Positions 38,230 to 47,318 of a DNA stretch of 64,000 nt are shown here, one piece after another. The translations under genes and the position numbers were made by a program. The notes under the pieces are model-generated. The model did no database searches. It was not told the DNA's origin and saw nothing but the letters and a program-made list of their open reading frames with translations. The DNA is from Chitinophaga pinensis (GTDB lineage: Bacteria; Bacteroidota; Bacteroidia; UKL13-3): NCBI GenBank assembly GCA_945860865.1, contig CAMARW010000005.1, positions 113,723-177,722 on the forward strand, given 5' to 3'. The first letter of the stretch is position 1, and the number at the start of each line of letters is the position of its first letter.

Positions 38230-39522
38230 ATGAAGCAATTTAAATGGTTTTTCTTCTATTCTTTAGTTGTAATCCTAAGTGGATGCGGCTTGAGTAGCGA
38301 CAGAGGGGAATTAACGGGAGTACAAGGGAGAAGCGCATGGTTTCACCCCCAGCCATACGGTACCGTATATATTCCCTCAGGCACCATCCACGTAGGGTCA
38401 AATGAGCAGGATATTCCTAATCAAATGATTTCGCCTAACAAGCAGATTACGATCACTGCTTTTTATATGGATGAAACTGAAATCACCAATAATGAGTATC
38501 GTCAATTCGTTGATGATATCACGGATTCTATTTTTCGTGAGAAATTAGGTGAAAAATATTGGACTCCATTAATTGATGCAATCACCGAAGAAGAAACAGG
38601 TGAGCACGAAATCAATTATAAAATTAGAATGGACAAAGAAGATATGAAAGGTGGCGAGGTAAACGATATGTACTACCAAGGTAATGAGGTTTACTATCGT
38701 ACTAAGCAAATCGATGTTCGCAAATTAAAGTATCGCTATGATTATATTGATTTACGCGCTGCAGCTATGCTAAAAAAGCAAGAATCATATCAGAGAAATC
38801 GTGGAGAATTTAAGCGTGAAGAAATTGTAGAAATTTATCCAGATACTTTAGTTTTCATGCGTGATTTCACCTATGCTTACAATGAGCCAATTTCTACCAT
38901 GTATTATTGGCATCCAAAATATGATGAATATCCAGTTGTGGGTGTAAATTGGAAACAAGCTCGTGCCTTCGCACATTGGAGAACTGTTCATTTAAATTCA
39001 TTCTATGCTATCAATGGAGAAAATGGTGTTACTGCCTTCAGATTACCAACAGAATACGAGTGGGAATATGCAGCAAGAGCTGGAAGAGATCAAACCATGT
39101 ATCCATGGGGCGGACCATATGTTAGAAATGCCAAAGGTTGTTCTTTAGCTAATTTTAAACCAGGTAGGGGCGATTATGGTGCTGATGGTGGTGTTTATCC
39201 AATTCGTGTGGCTTCTTATTTCCCTAATGATTTTGGTTTGTATGATATGAGTGGTAACGTAGCAGAATGGACAGTAACTTCTTTTGCAGAATCTGCTCAT
39301 TTGTTTACGCATGATTTGAATTCAGATTACCAATATGATGCTAAAGATGAAGATGGTGAAACATTGAAACGCAAAGTTGTTAGAGGTGGTTCATGGAAAG
39401 ATATAGCTCATTACATTCAAAATGGTACTCGTTCTTATGAATTTCAAGATACTGCTAATTCATATACTGGATTCAGAACAGTTCAAACCTACATAGGTCG
39501 TTCTATCAGAGATAAAAAATAA
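38230..39522 (+). CDS. gldK: T9SS ring lipoprotein GldK
   Basis: The 430-residue protein has a lipoprotein signal with lipobox LSGC (Cys19) and an FGE-sulfatase/SUMF1-like domain: TFIPSG-type VYIPSGTIHVGSNEQD, TEITNNEYRQF, RLPTEYEWEYAARAG, DMSGNVAEW and VRGGSWKD. GldK forms, with GldN, the periplasmic ring attached under the outer membrane in the T9SS. A large insertion (about 100-200) between the first and second SUMF1 motifs is typical of GldK. It starts the order gldK-L-M-N. Confidence 0.96.
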   Translation: MKQFKWFFFYSLVVILSGCGLSSDRGELTGVQGRSAWFHPQPYGTVYIPSGTIHVGSNEQDIPNQMISPNKQITITAFYMDETEITNNEYRQFVDDITDSIFREKLGEKYWTPLIDAITEEETGEHEINYKIRMDKEDMKGGEVNDMYYQGNEVYYRTKQIDVRKLKYRYDYIDLRAAAMLKKQESYQRNRGEFKREEIVEIYPDTLVFMRDFTYAYNEPISTMYYWHPKYDEYPVVGVNWKQARAFAHWRTVHLNSFYAINGENGVTAFRLPTEYEWEYAARAGRDQTMYPWGGPYVRNAKGCSLANFKPGRGDYGADGGVYPIRVASYFPNDFGLYDMSGNVAEWTVTSFAESAHLFTHDLNSDYQYDAKDEDGETLKRKVVRGGSWKDIAHYIQNGTRSYEFQDTANSYTGFRTVQTYIGRSIRDKK

Positions 39523-39573
39523 TAGAAACAACAAAACAAATAATTTTACACTTTAACTTAAAATTTTAATCAA

Positions 39574-40371
39574 ATGAAAAACAGTTTTTTAGAAAGTAAA
39601 GGTTTCAAGTCTTTCATGGCAAAGGCCTACGGTATTGGTGCAGCAGTTGTAATTATTGGTGCATTATTCAAAATTTTACATTGGCCTGGTGCAGATGCCA
39701 TGTTAATGGTAGGATTACTTACTGAAGCTGCAATTTTCTTTGTTTCTGCATTTGAACCACCTCACCAAGAACCAGATTGGACATTAGTATACCCTGAATT
39801 AGCTGGATTAGAACCTAAAGAAAAGAAATCTGGTGCTAACAAAGGTACTATCACTCAACAATTAGATAAGATGATGGAAGAAGCCAAAATTGGTCCTGAT
39901 TTGATTAGTAGTTTAGGTAATGGAATGCGCACTTTAAGCGAGAATGTAGGTAACTTAAAAGATTTATCAACAGCTGCTGTAGCTACTGATACATATACTA
40001 AGAATGTACAACAAGCTGCTGATTCTTTAACCGGAATCAATACATCATACACCAAAGCGGTAACTGCTATGGAAGGTTTAGTAAACGCTTCTGAAGGATC
40101 TCGTGAGTATGGTGCACAAATTGAAAAAATGACTAAAAATTTAGCTTCGTTAAATTCTATTTATGAATTAGAAATTGCCGAATCAAATAATCATTTAAAA
40201 GGTATTAATGAATTTGTAGGAGGTTTGTCTAAAGTTGTTAGCACTTTAAATGAAACTAACGCCAATGCAGAACATTTCAAAGGTGAAATGGATAAGTTAA
40301 ACAAAAACTTAGGTTCATTGAACAGCGTATATGGAAATATGCTTGCAGCTATGAATGTGCGTGGTAACTAA
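39574..40371 (+). CDS. gldL: T9SS motor protein GldL
   Basis: The 265-residue protein has two N-terminal transmembrane helices (about 18-35 and 41-60) and a cytoplasmic, coiled-coil-rich tail. HWPGADAMLMVGLLTEAAIFF contains the in-membrane glutamate (Glu51 here), the counterpart of the glutamate shown to be needed for motor function in Flavobacterium. GldL and GldM form the proton-driven motor of T9SS and gliding. It follows gldK by 51 bases. Confidence 0.96.
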   Translation: MKNSFLESKGFKSFMAKAYGIGAAVVIIGALFKILHWPGADAMLMVGLLTEAAIFFVSAFEPPHQEPDWTLVYPELAGLEPKEKKSGANKGTITQQLDKMMEEAKIGPDLISSLGNGMRTLSENVGNLKDLSTAAVATDTYTKNVQQAADSLTGINTSYTKAVTAMEGLVNASEGSREYGAQIEKMTKNLASLNSIYELEIAESNNHLKGINEFVGGLSKVVSTLNETNANAEHFKGEMDKLNKNLGSLNSVYGNMLAAMNVRGN

Positions 40372-40409
40372 TTTTATTGTAAACTTTTGTAAATACAAAG
40401 AAGAAAGAA

Positions 40410-41942
40410 ATGGCTGGAGGTAAAGTAAGTACAAGGCAAAAGATGATCAATATGATGTATTTGGTGTTAACAGCATTGTTAGCATTAAATGTATCTGCTG
40501 AAATCTTGAAATCCTTCCACATGGTGGAAATAAGCATGGACCGTGCAGGTATGAACATCGATAAAAAGAATGATGGTACATTGGCGGCAATTGATAAGTA
40601 TCATAAAGATATTCCTACCGATCCAACCGGAACAGATGCTTTTAATAAATCTTTACAAGTAAAGAAAATTGCAGACGAAGGTGTAAGCTATTTTGCAGAT
40701 TTAAAAGAACTGTTAATCACAACTGCCGGTGGTCGTAAAGATGGTAACCCTGATGAAGAGATTGCCCAAGCAAGTAACATTGAATTGCACGCAAACTTGA
40801 TGATGAATCAAGGAAAAGGTGCTGAAGTGAAAGCTAAAATAAATGAAGTTAGAGAAAAGCTATTAGCTATCTTACCAAAAGAGAAGCAAGGCCTAATTAA
40901 AAGTGATTTAATCACAGAAGATCCTAAAAATTCTAGTAAATCTTGGGAGTCTGAAATGTTTGAACACACTCCTCTGGCTGCTGTTGTAGCGCTTATTTCA
41001 AAAACACAAAATGATATAAAAAATACAGAAGCTCAAATTTTAGATGAGTTGAAATCATCTTTAACAGCTAATGTAATGATTATTGACCAATTAACTCCTC
41101 AGATTATTCCTGTAAATGGTACCAACATTACTTTAGGTAATAAATACCAAGCAGAGATTTTCTTAGCAGCTTCTAGTTCAAGATCTGAGGCAAGCATCAC
41201 TGTAAATGGTACTCCTTTGAAAAATGAAAGTGGTATCGGTAAATACGAAGTAACTGCTGGTCGCGAAGGTGAAAACAAATTTAAAGCAGTAATAACAACT
41301 ACTAATTCTAGTGGTAAAAAGGAAACATATGAAAAAGAAGGTTCTTTCTTTGTTGTAGCTCCTTTAGCTGTAATTTCAGCTACTAAAATGAATGTTGTGT
41401 ACATTGGTTTAGAAAACCCTATTTCGGTTTCAGTACCTGGATTTAGTGCCAATAAAGTGGATGTTAAATGTGTAGGTGGTAACTTAAAGAAAATTGGTAG
41501 TGCCGGTGAATACATGCTAGAAGTAGATGGTTCTAACAGAACAGTTAGTATCTCTGCCTCTGTAGATGGTAAAATGATGGGCACAAAAGAATACCGTGTA
41601 CGTCAGATTCCTAAGCCAACTCCAATGTTAGGACCAATTGAGCAGTCTGGTTCAGTTTCTATGGGGCAATTAAAATCTGCTAACTTCGTTTTAACTGCAT
41701 TAAAAGATTTCGCTTTTGAAGGTGTAAAGTTTACTCCTATCAGTTGGAATTTGGTTTATCAGCCTAAAAATGGTCAAGCGCAAGTAGCTAATGGTTCAGG
41801 TGAACAACTTGGAGCAGATGCCAAAAGGTTATTAATGGCCGCTCGTCCTGGTGATCGTTTTATATTGATGAACATCAAAGCTAAAGGTCCTGCTGGTGCA
41901 GTTCCTATTCCTTCTTCACTTGCGTTAGAAGTAAGACAATAA
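40410..41942 (+). CDS. gldM: T9SS motor protein GldM
   Basis: The 510-residue protein has one N-terminal transmembrane helix (about 11-30) preceded by GGKVSTRQKM with Arg9, the residue known to face the GldL glutamate, and a long periplasmic region made of beta-rich domains (GTNITLGNKYQAEIFLAAS, VVYIGLENPISVSVPG). It transmits motor force from the inner membrane to the GldKN ring. It follows gldL by 38 bases. Confidence 0.96.
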   Translation: MAGGKVSTRQKMINMMYLVLTALLALNVSAEILKSFHMVEISMDRAGMNIDKKNDGTLAAIDKYHKDIPTDPTGTDAFNKSLQVKKIADEGVSYFADLKELLITTAGGRKDGNPDEEIAQASNIELHANLMMNQGKGAEVKAKINEVREKLLAILPKEKQGLIKSDLITEDPKNSSKSWESEMFEHTPLAAVVALISKTQNDIKNTEAQILDELKSSLTANVMIIDQLTPQIIPVNGTNITLGNKYQAEIFLAASSSRSEASITVNGTPLKNESGIGKYEVTAGREGENKFKAVITTTNSSGKKETYEKEGSFFVVAPLAVISATKMNVVYIGLENPISVSVPGFSANKVDVKCVGGNLKKIGSAGEYMLEVDGSNRTVSISASVDGKMMGTKEYRVRQIPKPTPMLGPIEQSGSVSMGQLKSANFVLTALKDFAFEGVKFTPISWNLVYQPKNGQAQVANGSGEQLGADAKRLLMAARPGDRFILMNIKAKGPAGAVPIPSSLALEVRQ

Positions 41943-41959
41943 AATTTACGATTAATAAA

Positions 41960-42796
41960 ATGAAAAAATCAATTGGTCTCATTGTTCTGTTGTTGTTATC
42001 TTATAGCAACTTTGCCCAAGGGGTTTATGATAACTTTATCTACAACGGTCAGCAGGTTAAAGAACGGAATGTAATTCCTTGGCCTTACTTGCGTGAAGCA
42101 GATGTAATGTATGCTAAACGTGTAGTTAGAATCATAGATGTGCGTGAAAAACATAATCAACCTATGGCATGGGCTAAAAGCCCGTTAAGTCTTGTTTTAT
42201 ACAACGCTGTAAAGGATGGTAAGCTAACTCCTTATCAAACTGATTCGTTGAATACGCAAATGTCAATTGAAAAGTTTTTAACATTAGGAACAGATACAGA
42301 ATATGTGGATGTTCCAATTGATCCAAATGATCCAACTTTTACAGAAACAGATACTATCATTAATCCAATGATTCCTGAATTACGTATTGTTAAGTATAAG
42401 TTAATTGAAGATTGGATTTTCGATAAAAAACATTCTCAAATGTATGTTAGAATTATGGCCATTTCTCCTCGTTACCAAGTTCGTTTGGGTGGTGTAGATT
42501 TGGGAGAACAAGATTTATGCTTTTTCAAATACCATTCTAGTGATGGTATTGATTTGAGACATTTTTTAGTTCACAATGATATATTCAACAGGCAAAATGA
42601 TGCAGCAAGGATTACCTATGATGATTGGTTTGAACAAAGAATGTTCAATAGTTATATTATCAAAGAATCTAATGCACAAGATATGTATATTAGAGATTAC
42701 GCAGAGTTTAAAGACAATGGCGTTGCAGCCATACTAGAAGGCGAGCGTATCAAACAAGAATTGTTTGAGAAAGAACACGATCTTTGGGAATACTAA
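41960..42796 (+). CDS. gldN: T9SS ring protein GldN
   Basis: The 278-residue periplasmic protein has a signal peptide (MKKSIGLIVLLLLSYSNFAQ) and the GldN/PorN core with ERNVIPWPYLREADVMYAKR, RVIDVREKHNQPM, and WIFDKKHSQMYVRIMAISP. It joins GldK in the ring of the T9SS. It ends the gldKLMN operon 17 bases after gldM and is followed by a strong hairpin terminator. Confidence 0.96.
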   Translation: MKKSIGLIVLLLLSYSNFAQGVYDNFIYNGQQVKERNVIPWPYLREADVMYAKRVVRIIDVREKHNQPMAWAKSPLSLVLYNAVKDGKLTPYQTDSLNTQMSIEKFLTLGTDTEYVDVPIDPNDPTFTETDTIINPMIPELRIVKYKLIEDWIFDKKHSQMYVRIMAISPRYQVRLGGVDLGEQDLCFFKYHSSDGIDLRHFLVHNDIFNRQNDAARITYDDWFEQRMFNSYIIKESNAQDMYIRDYAEFKDNGVAAILEGERIKQELFEKEHDLWEY

Positions 42797-42808
42797 TTTA
42801 TCCCATAC

Positions 42809-42850
42809 AAAAAAAAGCTTACTCATTTATTTGAGTAAGCTTTTTTTTTG
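42809..42850 (+). terminator. Terminator of gldKLMN
   Basis: A perfect hairpin (AAGCTTACTCA paired with TGAGTAAGCTT, loop of about six bases) begins about 15 bases after the gldN stop and is followed by a run of nine T and one G. Confidence 0.9.
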
Positions 42851-42986
42851 GTATATAGTCTTTGGTCCTTTCCGATTTTTATGATTTTCTATTTTAGTAT
42901 TTAGAATTTTGGATTTTGAAATTTCATTTTAATTTCCTGATTATGAATATTAACAAGCCTTTTGGATGGTATCTTTTAAGAATTAC

Positions 42987-43016
42987 TTGCAAATAAATAT
43001 CCTATTCTTATCTTTG
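42987..43016 (+). promoter_or_regulatory. Promoter of tRNA-Val
   Basis: TTG at 42987-42989, a 19-base spacer, and TATCTTTG at 43009-43016 exactly match the Bacteroidota consensus. The tRNA begins 34 bases after the -7 box. The downstream GCACTCCCC is nearly the same as that of the tRNA-Lys promoter. Confidence 0.8.
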
Positions 43017-43049
43017 CACTCCCCTTACGAAAGTAGGTGTTACAAATAA

Positions 43050-43124
43050 GGAGGCATAGCTCAGCTGGTTCAGAGCATCTGCCTTACAAGCAGAGGGTCC
43101 TTGGTTCGAATCCATGTGCCTCCA
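43050..43124 (+). tRNA. tRNA-Val (anticodon TAC)
   Basis: The 75-base cloverleaf has acceptor arms GGAGGCA and TGCCTCC, a D arm with GCTCAGCTGG, an anticodon stem TCTGC/GCAGA with loop CTTACAA (anticodon TAC at 43085-43087) and a T arm with GGTTCGAATCC. CCA is not encoded. It is followed by a hairpin terminator. Confidence 0.95.
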
Positions 43125-43128
43125 CAAA

Positions 43129-43159
43129 AAGTCTAACAGAAATGTTAGGCTTTTTTTTT
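43129..43159 (+). terminator. Terminator of tRNA-Val
   Basis: The hairpin GTCTAACA-GAAA-TGTTAGGC (one G-U pair) with a GAAA loop starts just after the tRNA and ends in a run of nine T at about 43151-43159. Confidence 0.82.
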
Positions 43160-43190
43160 GTTATCCCTCCACTGAATATTCTTACCTTTG
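43158..43190 (+). promoter_or_regulatory. Possible promoter of lhgO
   Basis: TTG at 43158-43160 and TACCTTTG at 43183-43190 are separated by 22 bases, three more than the usual spacing. The -7 box is good and lies 11 bases before the ATG at 43202. Confidence 0.4.
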
Positions 43191-43201
43191 TGCATCAAAT
43201 T

Positions 43202-44392
43202 ATGAAATACCAATACACAATTATAGGTGGTGGCATTGTAGGCTTAGCAACAGCCTATCAGATACTGCATATGCAACCAGATTTAAAAATTGTTTTACTA
43301 GAAAAAGAGTTACATGTAGCCGCGCATCAAACTGGGCATAACAGTGGTGTAATTCATAGTGGCTTATATTACAAACCGGGTAGTTTAAAGGCTAAAAATT
43401 GTATTTTGGGTTATCAAATGTTACTTGAATTTTGTGATGCCTATCAAATTCCTTATGATCTCTGTGGTAAATTAGTAGTAGCAACAGACGAAAGCGAATT
43501 GCCTGAACTTGAAAAGTTGTACCAGCGTGGATTAGAGAATGGACTAGATAAAATCACAAAAATTAGTCAGGCTGAAGCGAAAGAAATTGAACCCCATTTA
43601 AATGTATTGGCTGGTATCAAAGTGCCTTACACAGGAATTATTGATTATACGGCTGTTTGCGAGAAATTAGCCGAATTGGTTCAGGCCAAAGGTGGGGTTA
43701 TATTAACGGGGCATCAAGTTGTAAAGATTAATAGTTTGCCAAATTCTATACAAATTCATTGTGCGCAAGCTGTTATTGAAACAGAGCAATACATTAATTG
43801 TGCGGGCTTATATAGTGATAAAGTAGCTGGTTTAACCCATAAAAACATGGATACCCGCATTATACCTTTTAGGGGTGAGTATTTTATGTTAAAACCCGAA
43901 AAGAGGTATTTGGTTAAAAATTTAATATACCCAGTTCCAGATCCAAATTTCCCATTTCTTGGTGTACATTTTACCCGCATGATAGATGGTGGTGTAGAGG
44001 CTGGTCCGAATGCTGTTTTTGCCTTTAAACGCGAAGGTTATAAAATGTCGGATGTAGATTTAGAAGAAATGTTTGAGTCTTTAGCTTGGCCAGGCTTTAG
44101 AAAAGTGATGCTTAAATATTGGAAAACAGGTTTGGGAGAGTTTTATAGGTCTTTTTCAAAAGCAGCTTTTACCAAAGCACTACAGAAATTAATACCAGAG
44201 GTGCAAGAAGACGATTTAATTCCTGCAGAAGCTGGCGTAAGAGCGCAAGCCTGCGATAAATTTGGTGGTTTAATAGATGACTTTAAAATTATAGAAGAAG
44301 ATAGGGCTATTCATATTTTAAATGCGCCCTCACCGGCGGCTACTTCGAGTTTAAGTATTGGTTTAACCATTGCAAAAATGGCTTTAAGGTAA
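43202..44392 (+). CDS. lhgO: L-2-hydroxyglutarate oxidase
   Basis: From ATG 43202 this is a 396-residue FAD enzyme. It starts MKYQYTIIGGGIVGLATAYQ with the GxGxxG FAD motif, and has HNSGVIHSGLYYKPGSLKAK and RGEYFMLKPEKR, both typical of LhgO/YgaF. It oxidises L-2-hydroxyglutarate to 2-oxoglutarate, feeding electrons to the membrane quinone pool. A longer reading frame runs through the tRNA-Val gene from 43037 and must be an artefact. The thioesterase gene follows after 5 bases. Confidence 0.92.
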   Translation: MKYQYTIIGGGIVGLATAYQILHMQPDLKIVLLEKELHVAAHQTGHNSGVIHSGLYYKPGSLKAKNCILGYQMLLEFCDAYQIPYDLCGKLVVATDESELPELEKLYQRGLENGLDKITKISQAEAKEIEPHLNVLAGIKVPYTGIIDYTAVCEKLAELVQAKGGVILTGHQVVKINSLPNSIQIHCAQAVIETEQYINCAGLYSDKVAGLTHKNMDTRIIPFRGEYFMLKPEKRYLVKNLIYPVPDPNFPFLGVHFTRMIDGGVEAGPNAVFAFKREGYKMSDVDLEEMFESLAWPGFRKVMLKYWKTGLGEFYRSFSKAAFTKALQKLIPEVQEDDLIPAEAGVRAQACDKFGGLIDDFKIIEEDRAIHILNAPSPAATSSLSIGLTIAKMALR

Positions 44393-44397
44393 GTTAT

Positions 44398-44805
44398 ATG
44401 TTTGTTTCAGAAACTAAATTACGCGTTCGCTATGCCGAAACAGACCAAATGGGATATGTTTATTATGGCAATTATGCTCAATATTATGAAGTTGCTAGGG
44501 TAGAGGCATTGCGTGATGTAAATTTGAGTTATAAGCTATTTGAAGAGCAGGGTATTATGATGCCTGTTTTGCATTTATCATGTAAATATATGAAGCCCGC
44601 ATTCTATGATGATTTGCTTACAATCAAAACCATTATAAAAAAAATGCCAGGTGTGCGAATAGAATTTTTGTACGAAATTTATAATGAAAAGGGTATTTTG
44701 CTTAATGAAGGCGAAACAACTTTGGTTTGTATAGATATGAAAACACAGAGACCTTGCGGTGCTCCTTTAAATTTATTGGAAGCGTTAAAACCTTTTTTTA
44801 ATTGA
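44398..44805 (+). CDS. Acyl-CoA thioesterase, YbgC/4HBT family
   Basis: This 135-residue hot-dog-fold protein has the family signature VRYAETDQMGYVYYGNYAQYYEVAR with the catalytic Asp in ETDQMG, and the strand pair LLNEGETTLVCID. YbgC-like members hydrolyse short- or medium-chain acyl-CoA and are often linked to envelope processes. It lies 5 bases after lhgO and 6 before the YihY/BrkB gene in one plus-strand run. Confidence 0.9.
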   Translation: MFVSETKLRVRYAETDQMGYVYYGNYAQYYEVARVEALRDVNLSYKLFEEQGIMMPVLHLSCKYMKPAFYDDLLTIKTIIKKMPGVRIEFLYEIYNEKGILLNEGETTLVCIDMKTQRPCGAPLNLLEALKPFFN

Positions 44806-44811
44806 TGTAAA

Positions 44812-45801
44812 ATGATTTTTAACAAATTACTATTTCTTAAACCTGTGAAGTGGCTTGTTAAAAAAACTGCAGAAATTAGTATGCCCGGCACCAAGGAGGT
44901 TTCTTTGTATGCTGTTTTAGAGTTTTTTATCAGAAATATGGGCAAAAGCGAATTAAATCTCAGGGCTTCTGCCTTGGCATTTAATTTCTTTTTGGCTTTG
45001 TTTCCAACGGTAATTTTCTTTTTTACCCTCATCGCTTATTTGCCGCTTCAGTACAATCCCGATGAGATTTTATTTTTTATAGCACAAGCTATACCACCTA
45101 GCACCTACGAAACCATTAAAGAAACCTTGGCTGATATTTTAAAAAACCAACGCAGCGGATTATTATCTGTAGGTTTTTTATCTGCCTTGTTTTTTTCTAC
45201 AAGTGGGTTTCATAATTTAATGGATTTACTCAATAAATTTACCTACGACAACGAAACAAGGCCGTTTTGGAAACAACGTTTGTTGGCTATTGGCTTATCA
45301 TTGTTTATCACTGTTTTAATATTAGTATCTGTTTTAATGGTAACCGTTGGTACTGTGCTCTTATCTTATTTAGAGAAAGTAAAGTATTTCCCTAGTTCTA
45401 CTGTGCCCACCCTCATTTCTGGTTTTAATATTTTGGTGGCAGGATTTATTGTGTTAGGGATTGTTAGTGCCATTTATTATTACGCGCCAGCGCGCCACAG
45501 GAAGCTGAATTTTTTTAGCGTGGGCGCCGTTAGTGCTACCTTAATTATTTTACTTACAACCTACGGTTTTTCTCAATATATCAATCATTTTAACTCCTAT
45601 AATAAGTTGTATGGTTCTATTGGTGCTTTGTTGGTAGTGTTAATGTTAATTTATATAAACACTTTTATTTTGTTATTGGGATATGATATTAATGTAGCAA
45701 TTGAGCGAGCTTTATCGCAGGCCAAAAAGAGGGAAATTGTGGTGAATGAAGAAAATAGAATTGTGTTTTTAGAAGATTCTGACAATTTAAAATCAGAATA
45801 A
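44812..45801 (+). CDS. YihY/BrkB family membrane protein
   Basis: This 329-residue protein has about six transmembrane helices with SELNLRASALAFNFFLALFP, the YihY/virulence-factor-BrkB signature, TSGFHNLMDLLNKFTYDN and YYYAPARHRKLNFFSVGAVS. The family was once called ribonuclease BN in error; its function is unknown, with membrane transport suggested. A basic N-terminal segment (1-45) is soluble. Co-directional with the thioesterase at a 6-base gap. Confidence 0.9.
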   Translation: MIFNKLLFLKPVKWLVKKTAEISMPGTKEVSLYAVLEFFIRNMGKSELNLRASALAFNFFLALFPTVIFFFTLIAYLPLQYNPDEILFFIAQAIPPSTYETIKETLADILKNQRSGLLSVGFLSALFFSTSGFHNLMDLLNKFTYDNETRPFWKQRLLAIGLSLFITVLILVSVLMVTVGTVLLSYLEKVKYFPSSTVPTLISGFNILVAGFIVLGIVSAIYYYAPARHRKLNFFSVGAVSATLIILLTTYGFSQYINHFNSYNKLYGSIGALLVVLMLIYINTFILLLGYDINVAIERALSQAKKREIVVNEENRIVFLEDSDNLKSE

Positions 45802-45897
45802 TAGGTCCTTATTTTTATTTTGGCTTGAACCCATACAAAGCATGGTGTTAAATCATTTTTTGAAGATGAATGTTATATACCTTTGGGGACGATAACA

Positions 45898-46815
45898 ATG
45901 GATTTACTAGAACAAATAAGCATGAAAAAAAAGGTTAGGGTGGGAGGCGTTCCAGAACACTTTAATCTTGCCTGGCATTTAGCAAACGAAAATGGCCTTT
46001 TCTCTAACGAGGGAATAACTGTAGAATGGCACGATGTGCCAGGTGGAACGGGCGCCATGTGCCAAGCTTTACGAGCTGGTGAGCTAGATTTGGCTATAAC
46101 GCTAACTGAAGGTATTATAGCAGATATTCTGCAGGGCAATCCAAGTAAGATTATTCAGTTTTATGTAAATTCTCCTTTGAGGTGGGGTATTTATACCGGA
46201 ATTAATAGTGATATTAAGGATTTAGGGGATATTCAAGGGGCTAAATATGCCATAAGCAGGTTTGGTTCAGGCTCGCATTTAATGTCGTTTGTAAATGCTC
46301 GAAACCTGGGAATAAGTATTAATGCGGAGACCGATTTTTTAGTGGTGGGCAATATGGATGGTGCTAGAAAAGCGCTTGCAGCCAATGAAGCCCAGGTTTT
46401 TATGTGGGAAAAGTATATGACTAAACCCCTTGTAGATAGTGGAGAATTTAGGTTTTTAGGAGAATGCAGAACCCCTTGGCCTTGCTTTGCCGTTGTGGCA
46501 ACCAATCAATTTATTAAAGAAGAGCCCGAATTAATCGCTACTGTTTTAGATATTATAAACAAGAGCTGCTACGCACTAAAATTTAAAGAGGAAGAAGCCA
46601 CAAGCATGGTTGCCTGGCGTTATCAACTTAAATTGGCTGATGCCAAGCAATGGTTTAGCGAATTAGAATATGCATACTCTGAAGAAATAGATGAAATTCA
46701 GTTGCTTTCTATTTTAAACGACCTAAAATCTCTAGGGATTATAAACCGATTGCCCGCTGCTGAAGAAATTTGTTTTGAACCCAATATAATGTTGAATACA
46801 CAGAACGAATATTAG
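45898..46815 (+). CDS. Solitary periplasmic-type substrate-binding protein without signal peptide
   Basis: The 305-residue protein (from ATG 45898; ATG 45922 is also possible, and a TTG at 45883 is less likely) has the type-2 binding-protein fold of the NMT1/ThiY/SsuA group: GGVPEHFNLAWHLANENGLF, WHDVPGGTGAMCQALRAGELDLAI, and the hinge strand KYAISRFGSGSHLM. No signal peptide or lipobox is visible, and no ABC permease or ATPase gene is near. The ligand is unknown. Similar stand-alone proteins occur across Bacteroidota, so this may be a cytoplasmic enzyme or sensor using the fold. Confidence 0.72.
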   Translation: MDLLEQISMKKKVRVGGVPEHFNLAWHLANENGLFSNEGITVEWHDVPGGTGAMCQALRAGELDLAITLTEGIIADILQGNPSKIIQFYVNSPLRWGIYTGINSDIKDLGDIQGAKYAISRFGSGSHLMSFVNARNLGISINAETDFLVVGNMDGARKALAANEAQVFMWEKYMTKPLVDSGEFRFLGECRTPWPCFAVVATNQFIKEEPELIATVLDIINKSCYALKFKEEEATSMVAWRYQLKLADAKQWFSELEYAYSEEIDEIQLLSILNDLKSLGIINRLPAAEEICFEPNIMLNTQNEY

Positions 46816-46838
46816 TTTAAATTTTTGAACCAAATCAT

Positions 46839-46870
46839 TTGTATAATAACGCCTAAAAGGAATATATTTG
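46839..46870 (+). promoter_or_regulatory. Promoter of the queD-like gene
   Basis: TTG at 46839-46841 (preceded by a further T) and TATATTTG at 46863-46870 are separated by 21 bases, close to the Bacteroidota consensus. The chosen ATG (46893) is 22 bases downstream. Confidence 0.5.
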
Positions 46871-46892
46871 CGGGCGAATTTTGAAAAGCTAC

Positions 46893-47318
46893 ATGGCTGA
46901 AAAACAGAAAATAGTTTATATTACCAGAAGGGAGCGTTTTAATGCTGCCCATAAATTGTACAACAAAAACTGGTCGGATGCAGAGAACGAAGCTTTCTTT
47001 GGTAAGTGCTCAAACAAATATTATCACGGACATAATTTTGAACTTTTTGTTACAATCAAAGGTATTGCCAACCCTGAAACGGGAATGGTTATGGATTTGA
47101 AAAAGTTAAAAAATATAATCAAAGATTCTGTTACTGAACAATTAGACCACAAAAATCTAAATGAAGATGTGCCATTTTTACAAAACATGCTTCCTTCTAT
47201 TGAAAACATTGTGCTGGCAGTTTGGGATATTATTGAGCCTCAAATTGAAAACGGTAAATTACATTGCATTAAACTAATAGAAACAGAAAATAATTTCGTA
47301 GAATATTACGGCGAGTAA
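46893..47318 (+). CDS. queD: 6-pyruvoyl-tetrahydropterin / 6-carboxytetrahydropterin synthase family
   Basis: From ATG 46893 the protein has 141 residues (a TTG at 46881 would add four). It shows RERFNAAHKLYN with the first zinc His, GKCSNKYYHGHNFEL with the catalytic Cys and the HGHN zinc pair, and LDHKNLN and ETENNFVEYYGE near the end. It converts 7,8-dihydroneopterin triphosphate to a tetrahydropterin, in queuosine synthesis (QueD) or a related pterin pathway. The spacing between strands resembles eukaryote-like PTPS, so QueD is a name by similarity only. hldD follows after 75 bases. Confidence 0.9.
   Translation: MAEKQKIVYITRRERFNAAHKLYNKNWSDAENEAFFGKCSNKYYHGHNFELFVTIKGIANPETGMVMDLKKLKNIIKDSVTEQLDHKNLNEDVPFLQNMLPSIENIVLAVWDIIEPQIENGKLHCIKLIETENNFVEYYGE

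Noticed and set aside
41099..41584. 161-codon minus-strand frame within gldM
   Set aside because: It is the shadow of conserved gldM coding sequence; no family match in the translation.
43037..43201. N-terminal extension of the lhgO frame through the tRNA-Val gene
   Set aside because: The first 55 codons lie on the tRNA-Val cloverleaf and its terminator; the family N-terminus and FAD motif begin at ATG 43202.
45883..45897. TTG start for the substrate-binding-like protein
   Set aside because: ATG 45898 or 45922 fits the family N-terminus better; the TTG adds residues without a counterpart.
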